Source of the DNA: Chitinophaga pinensis
GTDB taxonomy: Bacteria > Bacteroidota > Bacteroidia > Flavobacteriales_D > Crocinitomicaceae
Assembly (NCBI GenBank): GCA_945897765.1
Contig: CAMDGP010000076.1
Coordinates: 1-9,049 of the forward strand
Direction: 5' to 3'
DNA length: 9,049 nt
Shown here in pieces: positions 1 through 7,751 of the stretch; the stretch's first letter is position 1; every line of letters starts with the position of its first letter. Both the position numbers and the translations under genes were made by a program. A model generated the notes under the pieces. The model was not told the origin of the DNA. It saw only the letters and a program-made list of their open reading frames with translations, and searched no databases.

Positions 1-1359
1 CCATTTCAATTTCGACCAAGACGCAGCAGTACCAGAAATAGTTTTTCTTTCTGATTCAGCTTCATAAACATAGTCAGTTCCGTCAAATTTGAAAACTTCA
101 ACCCAATACTCTGACCCAGCAGTTGCAGCAGCCTGTGTATTTAATCTTACTACCGCACCAGAAGTTTCCCAGTTCGTGAAGATATCCATGATATTTCCAA
201 TTTTTAAAGGATTACCAGTATTTGTTGTTGTATTACTAATCGAACCAGTTGAAACACCATTGTCGCGTGAATATTCCTGAGTTGTTATTTCCATTCCAGT
301 AGCAACAGTATTGTTTGCTGGCGCTGAATCAGTTCCAGTAATAACAGTTGTTAAGTTGATTGTTTTAACACCAACACCAGTAGGGATATATGGAGTTGTG
401 ATAGCAACACTATCTGTAGCATTTGCATTCAAAGTGATTGCAGTTCCTGTTTGGTCATAACCTCCAGTTGCAGTAGCTTTAAGAGCTACACTTGCTTGTG
501 TTTGAGCACCATTATTATTTACAAAAGCACCGAATGTTAAACCAGGGAAATCAACTTGAGAGTTGTCAATTGTATAATAGTCTAAACCTTGAGTTGTTGT
601 GATATCTGTTGCTGCAAACCAATTGTTGATTTTAACATCATTATCCCAAGCTTCAACGATTTTAACATCATCAACACCCCAGAACCAGTCATAAGCTCCA
701 ACATAGTGAAAACGAACTTTAACCGAGTCCGTCCATGTTCCAGTTCCAATCGCAGGTGTTATGTTAATAACCTCAATTTCTCCAGCAACAGCATTTGTGT
801 TTACAGGAACTTCAGCTTCTGGATTAGCTTCAAAAATTGTCCAAGTTGTACCACCATTAATAGAAACCTCAACTGAAGTATTATCAAGGTAATTTCTATA
901 GTATTCTGAAAAAGTTAAATACAATGCAGTTGTTCCAGCAGCTGATAAATCAATGTTTGCTACAGTTCCATAATAGGCATCTTGTGTTCCATTTGCACCA
1001 GCTCCATCTGAATTAATAAATGCAAAATTACCTGTTGCTCCAGAGAAGGTAGCAGGCCATTGATATCCAGCTTGTTGAGATGTAATACCTGCAGGAATTG
1101 CAGTTAAAATTTCCCAACCTGGATTATCACCAGTGTTAGTACTTTGACCAGTTCCTAAAGTTTGAGCCCATTCTCCAGCAGTTTCGAACTCACTAATCCA
1201 AAGTGTGTCGCCTTCAGCTTTTAAAATGTCTTGAGATGTTTTTTTAGCTTTAGAAACGAATGAACGCTCAGGGCTAAATCCTTCTTTTTTGGTTGGCATT
1301 TTTTGAGCCAAAGCACTAAAAGAAGCAAATAATGCTAATGATAAGTAAACTTTTTTCAT
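1..1359 (-). CDS. Large secreted modular beta-sandwich protein, N-terminal 453 residues (3' end off the left edge)
   Basis: This reading frame stays open from the ATG at 1359 to the window edge, giving at least 453 residues with no stop. Residues 1-18 form a signal peptide (MKK, then a hydrophobic stretch ending SALA before QK), so the protein is exported. Residues of about 52-236 look like a MAM/jelly-roll-like beta-sandwich. It opens with WISEFE at 54-59 and closes with the motif DWFWGVDDVKI from residue 224, a form common in large secreted Bacteroidota proteins. Residues 238-375 resemble a CARDB-like or other Ig-like beta domain rich in Thr, Asn and Ala. The composition is typical of type IX secretion cargo, whose sorting domain is C-terminal and would lie outside the window, so that route is inferred. 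The catalytic or binding role is unknown. The gene starts 61 bp after the polyprenyl synthase stop, with a possible promoter in the gap. Confidence 0.88.
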   Translation of the reverse strand, partial: MKKVYLSLALFASFSALAQKMPTKKEGFSPERSFVSKAKKTSQDILKAEGDTLWISEFETAGEWAQTLGTGQSTNTGDNPGWEILTAIPAGITSQQAGYQWPATFSGATGNFAFINSDGAGANGTQDAYYGTVANIDLSAAGTTALYLTFSEYYRNYLDNTSVEVSINGGTTWTIFEANPEAEVPVNTNAVAGEIEVINITPAIGTGTWTDSVKVRFHYVGAYDWFWGVDDVKIVEAWDNDVKINNWFAATDITTTQGLDYYTIDNSQVDFPGLTFGAFVNNNGAQTQASVALKATATGGYDQTGTAITLNANATDSVAITTPYIPTGVGVKTINLTTVITGTDSAPANNTVATGMEITTQEYSRDNGVSTGSISNTTTNTGNPLKIGNIMDIFTNWETSGAVVRLNTQAAATAGSEYWVEVFKFDGTDYVYEAESERKTISGTAASWSKLKW

Positions 1360-1384
1360 AATTTTTAATTTTGATTAGATACTG

Positions 1385-1392
1385 CGAATATA
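1385..1392 (-). promoter_or_regulatory. Candidate Bacteroidota -7 box for the secreted-protein gene
   Basis: The minus strand reads TATATTCG here, matching five of the six fixed positions of the Bacteroidota -7 consensus TAnnTTTG. It lies 25 bp upstream of the ATG at 1359, a usual distance. No TTTG is present about 19-21 bp further upstream, so the -33 element is missing and the call rests on one box in an AT-rich gap. It suggests that the secreted-protein gene has its own promoter apart from the rfbA/prenyl synthase pair. Confidence 0.28.
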
Positions 1393-1420
1393 GTTAATTG
1401 TTTATTAAAACTTCGCTATT

Positions 1421-2386
1421 TTAATATTGTCTTTGTTGTAAAATTTTAAATAAAGTTAATAATTTATCTTTGGAACTTTCTGTTTCTATTGCATCAATCG
1501 ATTTTTTTGCCTTAAAATAATATTCTTCCATTACTGAAATACATTTTTCTTTAATGTTTAAAGTTTGAAATAATTGTAGTGTATTATTTATCTTTTTATC
1601 GGGATCGATTTCCTTTTGAATCTGTGTCAATTCTTCTTTTTGACTACTATTGGCGCTTGATTTTGCCAAAATAGAGAGTATTGTCTTTTTGTCGGCTAGT
1701 ACATCTCCACCTTTTTGTTTTCCAACTTTTTCCGATTCACCGTACAAATCTAATAGGTCGTCTTGTATCTGAAAGGCTAAACCTAAATTAACTCCAAAAG
1801 CGTATATGTTCTTGATGTTTTCCTCAGAAGCTTCCCCAATGATAGCACCCATCTCAAAAGCAGCGCCCAATAAGACTGAAGTTTTTAAACGAATCATATT
1901 TAAATATTCATCTAAGCTTACGTCTTCTCGTTGTTCAAAATCCATGTCTAATTGTTGCCCTTCACAAACTTCGACTGCTGTACGATTAAAACAAGCTAAC
2001 AGAGGAAGTAAGTACTTATGATCATTTTTGGCAAGTAATTCATAAGCTTTCACAAATAGTACATCACCTGAAAGAATTGCAATGTTATCGTTCCATTTTT
2101 CATGAACTGTAACTTTTCCGCGTCGCAAAGGTGCTTTGTCCATTATATCATCGTGGATCAATGAAAAATTGTGAAACAACTCAATAGCTAACGCTGCGTA
2201 TTTTGTTTTTTCTATTTCTGCATCAAATAAATCTCCAGCAATCAGCGTCGCCATTGGGCGCATCCTTTTACCGCCTAAAGTCAAAAAATAAGTAAGTGGA
2301 TTGTATAAATTAGATGGATTCGAAGGAAATTTTATGTTTTCAATTTCTTTCTCTAAAAATAAAGTGTAGTCTTTTATAAAATCCAT
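1421..2386 (-). CDS. trans-polyprenyl diphosphate synthase, probably short-chain (GGPP-type)
   Basis: This cytosolic enzyme condenses isopentenyl diphosphate with allylic diphosphates. All family landmarks are present in 321 residues, the normal length: GGKRMRP at 38-44, the first Asp-rich motif DDIMD at 79-83 followed by RR at 88-89, GQQLDM at 143-148, K168, and the second Asp-rich motif DDLLD at 209-213 followed by K224 and GGD. No active-site residue appears lost. In this family the residues just before the first Asp-rich motif set chain length. Here position -5 is Phe74 and -4 is Ser75, and the motif has no two-residue insertion, a pattern known from type I geranylgeranyl diphosphate synthases. 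C20 output, for menaquinone side-chain or carotenoid precursors, is therefore the best guess; C15 is possible. The ATG overlaps the rfbA stop by one base (TAATG), so translation is probably coupled to rfbA. Confidence 0.95.
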   Translation of the reverse strand: MDFIKDYTLFLEKEIENIKFPSNPSNLYNPLTYFLTLGGKRMRPMATLIAGDLFDAEIEKTKYAALAIELFHNFSLIHDDIMDKAPLRRGKVTVHEKWNDNIAILSGDVLFVKAYELLAKNDHKYLLPLLACFNRTAVEVCEGQQLDMDFEQREDVSLDEYLNMIRLKTSVLLGAAFEMGAIIGEASEENIKNIYAFGVNLGLAFQIQDDLLDLYGESEKVGKQKGGDVLADKKTILSILAKSSANSSQKEELTQIQKEIDPDKKINNTLQLFQTLNIKEKCISVMEEYYFKAKKSIDAIETESSKDKLLTLFKILQQRQY

Positions 2387-3249
2387 TAACCGTTTATCAA
2401 ATTCAACAAATATGAACCGTATCCGCTTTTAACAAGTGGTGTTGCAATTTGTTTTAATTGTTCTTTATTAATAAATCCGTTTCTATACGCAACTTCTTCA
2501 ATAGAACCAATTTTAAGTCCTTGTCTTTCTTCAATTACTTGAACAAATTGTCCAGCTTGCATTAATGATGTAAAAGTTCCTGTGTCAAGCCATGCTGTTC
2601 CTCTATCTAAAACAGCTACTTTTAATTTTCCTTGCTTTAAATATTCAGCGTTGACATCTGTAATTTCATATTCACCTCGGGGAGATGGTTTTAAGTTTTT
2701 AGCGATATCAACTACAGAATTGTCATAGAAATATAAACCGGGCACTGCAAAATTAGATTTTGGTTGCAACGGTTTTTCTTCAATAGAAATAGCATTCATG
2801 TTTTCATCAAACTCAACAACACCATATCTTTCTGGATCACTAACATGATACGCATATACAACACCTCCTTCAGGATCGTTGTTTTCTTTTAACAAAGTAT
2901 CCATTCCAACACCATAAAAAATATTATCGCCAAGAATTAGGGCCACTTTTTCGCTACCGATAAATTCCTCACCAATAACAAAGGCCTGTGCTAAACCATT
3001 TGGGATTTCTTGCACCGCGTATGAAAATGAACAACCTAAACTTTTTCCATCACCTAATAATTTTTCAAAATGAGGTAAATCGTGTGGTGTAGAAATAATT
3101 AAAATTTCCCTTATACCAGCGCTCATAAGGATGGATAAAGGGTAATAAATCATTGGTTTATCATAAATTGGCATGAGTTGTTTACTAACTGCCAATGTCA
3201 AAGGATGTAAACGTGTACCCGATCCTCCTGCTAAAATAATTCCTTTCAT
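2386..3249 (-). CDS. rfbA: Glucose-1-phosphate thymidylyltransferase (RfbA/RmlA)
   Basis: RfbA joins dTTP and glucose-1-phosphate to give dTDP-glucose, the first step toward dTDP-L-rhamnose and other deoxysugars of surface polysaccharide. The 287-residue protein has the standard length and full motif set: the nucleotide-binding loop GGSGTRLHPLT from residue 8, K23 in SKQLMPIYDKP, LGDN at 106-109 with metal-binding D108, EEKP at 157-160, GEYEITDVN from 192, and GTAWLDTGT at 217-225 with D222 as the second metal ligand. These motifs are of the large homotetrameric RmlA type rather than GalU or GlmU. The ATG at 3249 starts the canonical MKGIILAGG terminus, so the start is secure. The gene heads a two-gene unit with the prenyl synthase. 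The partners rmlB, rmlC and rmlD are not in the window, so the pathway must be completed elsewhere. The 173-bp gap upstream holds no clear promoter box. Confidence 0.97.
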   Translation of the reverse strand: MKGIILAGGSGTRLHPLTLAVSKQLMPIYDKPMIYYPLSILMSAGIREILIISTPHDLPHFEKLLGDGKSLGCSFSYAVQEIPNGLAQAFVIGEEFIGSEKVALILGDNIFYGVGMDTLLKENNDPEGGVVYAYHVSDPERYGVVEFDENMNAISIEEKPLQPKSNFAVPGLYFYDNSVVDIAKNLKPSPRGEYEITDVNAEYLKQGKLKVAVLDRGTAWLDTGTFTSLMQAGQFVQVIEERQGLKIGSIEEVAYRNGFINKEQLKQIATPLVKSGYGSYLLNLING

Positions 3250-3422
3250 GCCTAGTATTTAGTTGGTTTTCTTAAGATTATTAGTTCCAATATTTTGTAT
3301 TTTTTGGAATTTATAAAATAAGTTGTCTAAGATAATACTTTAATGTAAATTATGTTTTTGTTAGCTAAAATTTAATGATAATTTTAAAAGTAAACCATTA
3401 GATTTTTGGAGCTAACGCTAAA

Positions 3423-4157
3423 TTATAACCATCTAAATAAATCATCAAAAACACGTTTTCCCCAAGGTGTATTACCATATTCTTTTTCCAATTTTTGACG
3501 TAATTCGAGTAAAGTAAATACTTTGTTTTTACCAATCTCCAATTGTAAGTCAATATCTGATATTTTAATGACCTCTATTTTTTTTGCAAAATAAATTACT
3601 CCACCATCTTCTGAGGCAACACCTAATATTGTTCCGGGTAATCCACAAAATCCTTCTGGGCCCACAGATGGAATAATTGCAGGAGAATACCATGCATAAA
3701 TTCGTGTACTGTCATTTTTTTCAAAAATTGCTTTTCGACATTCATAGCCAGCAATTGTTCGTTTGTTATCTGTTACTTTCCAATTTCTTACCGGTAGTGA
3801 ATCATTTACATAAATGTTTTGACCAAATAAAGCTAAAATAGAAATCTGTCTTTTGGTATTAAGATTTTGTAAATATGAATTTTTTGAAGTCATCCATGAC
3901 ATCATATCATCGGTTTTCTCAACAGGAATAGGTTTGAAAACAGAAATTGAATCATTGAAAGATAAGGTAAAAGATTCATTTCTAATCTTATTGTCATCGT
4001 TAATCATTCGTCGCATACGTTGATCTGTAAAACGTTTTTCTAGGTTCGTTCTGCGTTCGTAAGTGATTTTTCCGCTTGTAATATATTGAGCCGAAAAACT
4101 GCCACAAATCAAAAGTGTAAAAAGGAAAAATAGTTTAGTGCCAGCCGTTGAAATCAT
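3423..4157 (-). CDS. GLPGLI family protein (exported)
   Basis: This 244-residue exported protein belongs to the GLPGLI (Porph_ging) family of Bacteroidota, whose function is unknown. Residues 1-23 are a signal peptide (K8, hydrophobic FFLFTLLICG, cleavage probable after SFSA before Q24). The mature part begins with SGKITYERRTN, then WKVTDNKRTIAGYECRKA at 126-143. It carries the family signature as CGLPGTILGV at 171-180; the usual GLPGLI reads GLPGTI here. It has only three cysteines (C18 in the signal peptide, C140, C171), so C140-C171 could form a disulfide. The reading frame overlaps the end of the upstream barrel gene by 23 nt in another frame, and no later ATG would preserve the signal peptide, so this start is kept. 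The overlap makes coupled translation likely and ties it to the barrel protein. Pairing of GLPGLI genes with outer-membrane barrels is a recurring Bacteroidota arrangement; a periplasmic or surface accessory role is inferred. Confidence 0.9.
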   Translation of the reverse strand: MISTAGTKLFFLFTLLICGSFSAQYITSGKITYERRTNLEKRFTDQRMRRMINDDNKIRNESFTLSFNDSISVFKPIPVEKTDDMMSWMTSKNSYLQNLNTKRQISILALFGQNIYVNDSLPVRNWKVTDNKRTIAGYECRKAIFEKNDSTRIYAWYSPAIIPSVGPEGFCGLPGTILGVASEDGGVIYFAKKIEVIKISDIDLQLEIGKNKVFTLLELRQKLEKEYGNTPWGKRVFDDLFRWL

Positions 4158-6873
4158 CTTCTTTGGTTTTATTATTGTTGAATTTGTAAGTCAATTTTAA
4201 AAGGAAATAACGCGAAATAATTCTAGTAAAGTTATCTGTGATAATATTTCCATTTACTTGTCTTTGAACGTTGACGTTTTGATTGAAAATGTCATTTGCA
4301 TTTAAAGCAATAATCAAGTTTTCAGTTGGGAAAAATGCTTTGCTAACTTCTGCATTTAAAACGAAAATATTACGATTAAATCCTGCAGCTCTTCTAGAAT
4401 TAATTGTGTAGTCTCCATTTAATTTTATTTTAAAATGCAGAGGTAATTGATAATCAACTCGTAAGTTATAGTTTTGAGATGTATAAGGTAGGTTAGAAAC
4501 ACTTGAAAGTGAACTTATAGGATTCGTATATGTAAAATCGTTTTCAATGCTGATTTCTAAAGAATCTATGTTTAATTTCAATTCCACGCCACTACTAATA
4601 GAAGTGTTTTGAGTTACGTTTAACTCGTTATTGATATAGTTTTGATACCTGAAATAACTACCATTTGCTTTTGGTGAAACTTCTAATTTTCTATTAAACA
4701 ATGGGATACCACCACCAATCCAAAACGATGTATTGAAGTTACCATCAACGTTAACCGTTTTGCTTACTGTTCTACCAAAAGGGTCATAAGCTGTTTGGTT
4801 TGCAAAATCATTGTTGGTTAAAGTTGCATTCATTCCGCTCCAAATATATCTTCCTGAAAGAGCTTGCCACGAATTGAAATTTGCAACAAGTGAATGCACA
4901 TAATTTGGTTTCAAATCTGGATTTCCTTCTTGAATTCTGTTCGGATTACTATTGTCAGGAATTGGTTGTAAATCATTCACTGACGGAGGAGAAGAATAAG
5001 TAGTGTAATTGATATTCAATCGTTTACTCATGCTTGGTTTGTACATGTATGAAAATTCAGGTAAGAAATTATTGATGCTTTGATCTACAATTGCTCCAGT
5101 CACCAAGTTTTTATTTTCGATTGTTATATTTCGATACCCCAAACCTCCAGTAATTGTATTTTTTCCTTTTTCAAAAATTAAAGAAGCTGTTCCACGATTT
5201 TGAAAACGTTGATTATCAAAGTTATTAGTTAAGTAATCAACTGCTGTTGTATAACTTCCATCACCACGATTAAACGTTTTTTTGTCCTGATTTGATTTCC
5301 CGCTTTCAAAAAGATATTCAACTTGCACTTTCAAAAGTTTATGTACTGGTTCAGTGTAAGTGGCGATTCCATAGTTAGTAACACTTGAATTTTTATTTCC
5401 TTTTAATTGGTCAATTGTATCGTTAGCAAAACCAAATTTGGAATAAGAGTATAAGTTTCCGTTTGTGTTGTTATTGCTGTAGTCAAGAATGTATTTTAAT
5501 TCTAATTCTCTTTTGGGTTTTTTGAATTTTCTACGAATCAATGCCTCTGAATTACTCGACATTCCTTTGGATTCATTAACGTTTTGAATACTAGTCGAAA
5601 GATATTCATTGAATAATTCGTCTCTAAAGCTACTTGTATTCAAGTTGTCTGTTTTTGCAGCATCGAATTTGAAGTTTGGTTTAATCTCCAAATATGTCAA
5701 TGAATCAATGTTGGTTTTGTAGCTAAAATTGATATTGTGAGATTCATTTTTGGAAGAATTTTTTGTTGAATCTTTGGTGAAATAAGAACTGTCTTGCAAG
5801 AAATATTGAGACTGGCTACTTGAATAAGCATCTAATTTATTGTTGTAATAAGAATAATTGAATCCAATTTTTCCTGTTTTACCAATTTTGTCAGAATAGT
5901 AGATTCCTGCTTTTAAAGTTTGAGGAATTCCACTAGTATTTGTTCCTTGTCCTCTATCCCAAAAATTGCCCCCACCTTCGTTTTCTAGACCAAATTTGTT
6001 CATGTCTCCCCAGCCGAAATTAGAGCGTGGCGTATTGGATGTAAGCATGAAAATCGATATTTTTTGCCTTTGATTGAATTTATTAACGAGCAATTCGCCT
6101 TCATAAAATGGTGTGTTTTGCATGAGCCCAAAATCACTTGCCCCTGATATTTTACCGAAATAACCTCTCTTTGCATTCTCTTTTAGTTTTAAATCGAGGA
6201 CCTGAATTTTCTCATCTTCGCCTGCTTTTGCATCTTCATTTTTCTTTTCATATACTTGAACAGATTCAACACCTTTTGCCGCTAAGTTTTTCGTTGCAAT
6301 TGTTGGGTCAGATCCAAAAAACTCGTCTCCGTCTACTAAAACTTGACTTATTTCCTTTCCTTGCGATGTTATTTTACCGTCTTTGTCAATCTTAATTCCT
6401 GGTAATTTCTTAAGTAAATCCTCTACAACTGCATTTTGTCCTACTTTAAATGAATCGGCAACATAAACTAAAGTATCACCGCGATAGAAAATAGGATTTT
6501 TATTAGCGAAAATGACAACTTCATCAAGTAGTTTGGTCTTCATATTCATTTTGACAGCTGGAATGTTGATTTCATTATTCCCTTCATTTCCTAAAATAAA
6601 GTAGGTTTTGGAGTCTAGTTCGAGATGTTCAACGATTAAGGTAAAAGTATCAACTTTAAAATTCGACAATTCAAAATAACCATCAGTATTAGTTCTGGTG
6701 TATTTTAAAAGCAAGGAGTCCTTCATTCTAACAGCAAGAACGGATACATTCGATAAGGGTTTTTGACCTGTAGTATCAACAACATAACCTGTCACTTTCA
6801 TGTTTTGTGCAGAAACTTTCTGTAAAAAAGCAAGTGCAAAAAAGAGGAAAACAACTAAATATTTTAAACGCAT
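4135..6873 (-). CDS. Outer-membrane beta-barrel protein with carboxypeptidase-regulatory-like N-terminal domain (TonB-receptor-like)
   Basis: This 912-residue outer-membrane protein resembles TonB-dependent receptors of the OMP_b-brl_3 type. Residues 1-22 are a signal peptide ending VSA before QN. Residues 25-110 form a carboxypeptidase-regulatory-like beta-sandwich (VTGYVVDTTGQKPLSNVSV). Residues 115-235 are plug-like, with EDLLKKLPGIKIDKDGKI from 151 and DGDEFFGSDP at 181-190. The rest is a large beta-barrel. The segment DLQPIPD...NPNRIQEGNPDLKP near 630-655 is characteristic of this family. No TonB box is obvious, so energised transport is unproven and the substrate cannot be read from sequence. 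The last aromatic strand (YFLLKLTYKF) is followed by a hydrophilic 14-residue tail ending FNGWH, encoded mostly by the stretch overlapping the GLPGLI gene. No strong promoter was found in the 89 bp upstream, so co-transcription with the lipoprotein gene is possible. Confidence 0.9.
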   Translation of the reverse strand: MRLKYLVVFLFFALAFLQKVSAQNMKVTGYVVDTTGQKPLSNVSVLAVRMKDSLLLKYTRTNTDGYFELSNFKVDTFTLIVEHLELDSKTYFILGNEGNNEINIPAVKMNMKTKLLDEVVIFANKNPIFYRGDTLVYVADSFKVGQNAVVEDLLKKLPGIKIDKDGKITSQGKEISQVLVDGDEFFGSDPTIATKNLAAKGVESVQVYEKKNEDAKAGEDEKIQVLDLKLKENAKRGYFGKISGASDFGLMQNTPFYEGELLVNKFNQRQKISIFMLTSNTPRSNFGWGDMNKFGLENEGGGNFWDRGQGTNTSGIPQTLKAGIYYSDKIGKTGKIGFNYSYYNNKLDAYSSSQSQYFLQDSSYFTKDSTKNSSKNESHNINFSYKTNIDSLTYLEIKPNFKFDAAKTDNLNTSSFRDELFNEYLSTSIQNVNESKGMSSNSEALIRRKFKKPKRELELKYILDYSNNNTNGNLYSYSKFGFANDTIDQLKGNKNSSVTNYGIATYTEPVHKLLKVQVEYLFESGKSNQDKKTFNRGDGSYTTAVDYLTNNFDNQRFQNRGTASLIFEKGKNTITGGLGYRNITIENKNLVTGAIVDQSINNFLPEFSYMYKPSMSKRLNINYTTYSSPPSVNDLQPIPDNSNPNRIQEGNPDLKPNYVHSLVANFNSWQALSGRYIWSGMNATLTNNDFANQTAYDPFGRTVSKTVNVDGNFNTSFWIGGGIPLFNRKLEVSPKANGSYFRYQNYINNELNVTQNTSISSGVELKLNIDSLEISIENDFTYTNPISSLSSVSNLPYTSQNYNLRVDYQLPLHFKIKLNGDYTINSRRAAGFNRNIFVLNAEVSKAFFPTENLIIALNANDIFNQNVNVQRQVNGNIITDNFTRIISRYFLLKLTYKFNNNKTKEDDFNGWH

Positions 6874-6908
6874 AATTTTATTTTTAAGGTGAAATTAAAG
6901 AATGTATT

Positions 6909-6962
6909 TTACTCTATTTCTAAAATAGGTTGAATGGTAATATCATTGTAAGGACGTTCTTT
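6909..6962 (-). other. In-frame 17-codon extension after the lipoprotein stop
   Basis: Directly after the lipoprotein TAA (6963-6965) the same frame reads KERPYNDITIQPILEIE and then TAA at 6909-6911. The alternating polar/hydrophobic pattern looks like a beta-strand rather than spacer translation. It may be the relic of a longer C-terminus cut off by a nonsense change, or a sequencing error in the stop codon; chance is also possible at this length. Confidence 0.35.
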
Positions 6963-7751
6963 TTATTCAACTAATTTGATGTCTAACAAAGCTTGATAAG
7001 AAAAACCATCTAATTCAGTCACTTCTTTAAACTCAATTTTTAGTGGTTTATTAAGGTATTTACTTTCGTTGTTTTTTAAAGTTTTTAGTATTCCTTGAAA
7101 AAATGGAACTACCACAGAGGAGTTATAAAAATCAGTTCCAATAATTAGAAAAATCTTATCGCGAGCTTCATTAAATCCTAGAAAATTAGTTTGAAATTTA
7201 TCGTTTTGATTGATAATATCTAGTGCTTTTCTTGGATCGTGAATGCGTTTTTTCGCTTCTGAATAAGACGATTTAGAAATGTCATTTTCACCAGAAGCTT
7301 TTCGTTCCGCTGTGTAAACAACAACATTTTCAGAATCATAATACGTTTTTACTTCGCGAAGAAAAGTGGTGTTTTGAAGGAAGCGTTTTATAGTTTGAAC
7401 ACTAGAAAATAGTTGACTTCCTTTAAAGTAAAAATGTGTTTCAACTTGTCGGCCGTCAGTTTCTGTTAAATAATGAACCAATTTTGAGAATTGATACGTG
7501 GAATCAATCATAGCTGTAACACTTTCTAGATTTCCATCGTTGTCGATGTAGCTTAAACTTTTTGCTTCGAATAAATTTTTATCAGAATCTATACTTTGAA
7601 TTTGATTTTCATAACTTTTTGCTTCTGAATAAGCTGGAATTAACTGATCTAATCGTTCTCGGTGTTCTGTTTTTTTAGTAGTTGGAACATCGTCTTTACA
7701 TGCTGATAAAATCAAGGAAATACTACAAATTGCAACTAGTAATCGATTCAT
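6963..7751 (-). CDS. Probable surface-exposed lipoprotein, function unknown
   Basis: The 262-residue product begins with a lipoprotein signal: MNRLLVAICSISLILSAC, with lipobox LSAC and acylated Cys18. The next residues are K-D-D, matching the K-(D/E)2 lipoprotein export signal described in the Bacteroidota Capnocytophaga canimorsus, so transport to the outer face of the outer membrane is likely though inferred. I do not recognise the mature domain. It is mixed alpha/beta and polar, with Lys/Glu-rich helical segments (near 35-60 and 160-185) and beta-like stretches such as KIFLIIGTDFY. It has no cysteine other than those in the signal peptide. It lies 89 bp upstream of the barrel/GLPGLI pair, so it may be an accessory of that complex. 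After the TAA stop the same frame continues for 17 coding-like codons to a second stop at 6909-6911. A perfect -7 box lies 20 bp upstream of the ATG. Confidence 0.85.
   Translation of the reverse strand: MNRLLVAICSISLILSACKDDVPTTKKTEHRERLDQLIPAYSEAKSYENQIQSIDSDKNLFEAKSLSYIDNDGNLESVTAMIDSTYQFSKLVHYLTETDGRQVETHFYFKGSQLFSSVQTIKRFLQNTTFLREVKTYYDSENVVVYTAERKASGENDISKSSYSEAKKRIHDPRKALDIINQNDKFQTNFLGFNEARDKIFLIIGTDFYNSSVVVPFFQGILKTLKNNESKYLNKPLKIEFKEVTELDGFSYQALLDIKLVE

Noticed and set aside
89..876. Short plus-strand open frames at 89-280 and 589-876
   Set aside because: Both lie opposite the strongly coding secreted-protein frame and have no recognisable domain; their composition reflects its codons.
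1384..1416. GCGAA/TTCGC stem between the prenyl synthase and the secreted-protein gene as a terminator
   Set aside because: It has only 4-5 closing pairs, bulges, and no U tract on the transcribed strand.
1806..2021. Plus-strand 71-codon open frame
   Set aside because: It lies entirely antisense to the conserved core of the polyprenyl synthase.
2386..3249. A full dTDP-rhamnose operon
   Set aside because: Only rfbA is present; no rmlB, rmlC, rmlD or glycosyltransferase is visible in the window.
3285..3309. TTCCAA/TTGGAA inverted repeat upstream of rfbA
   Set aside because: Six base pairs with a 13-nt loop is expected by chance in AT-rich DNA, and it matches no promoter or operator type.
3360..3416. 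GTTAGCT/AGCTAAC inverted repeat between the GLPGLI gene and rfbA as a terminator
   Set aside because: The arms are 43 nt apart, and the minus-strand continuation is A-rich, not U-rich.
6138..6395. Plus-strand 85-codon Leu/His-rich open frame
   Set aside because: It is antisense to the plug-like domain of the large barrel protein and has low-complexity composition.
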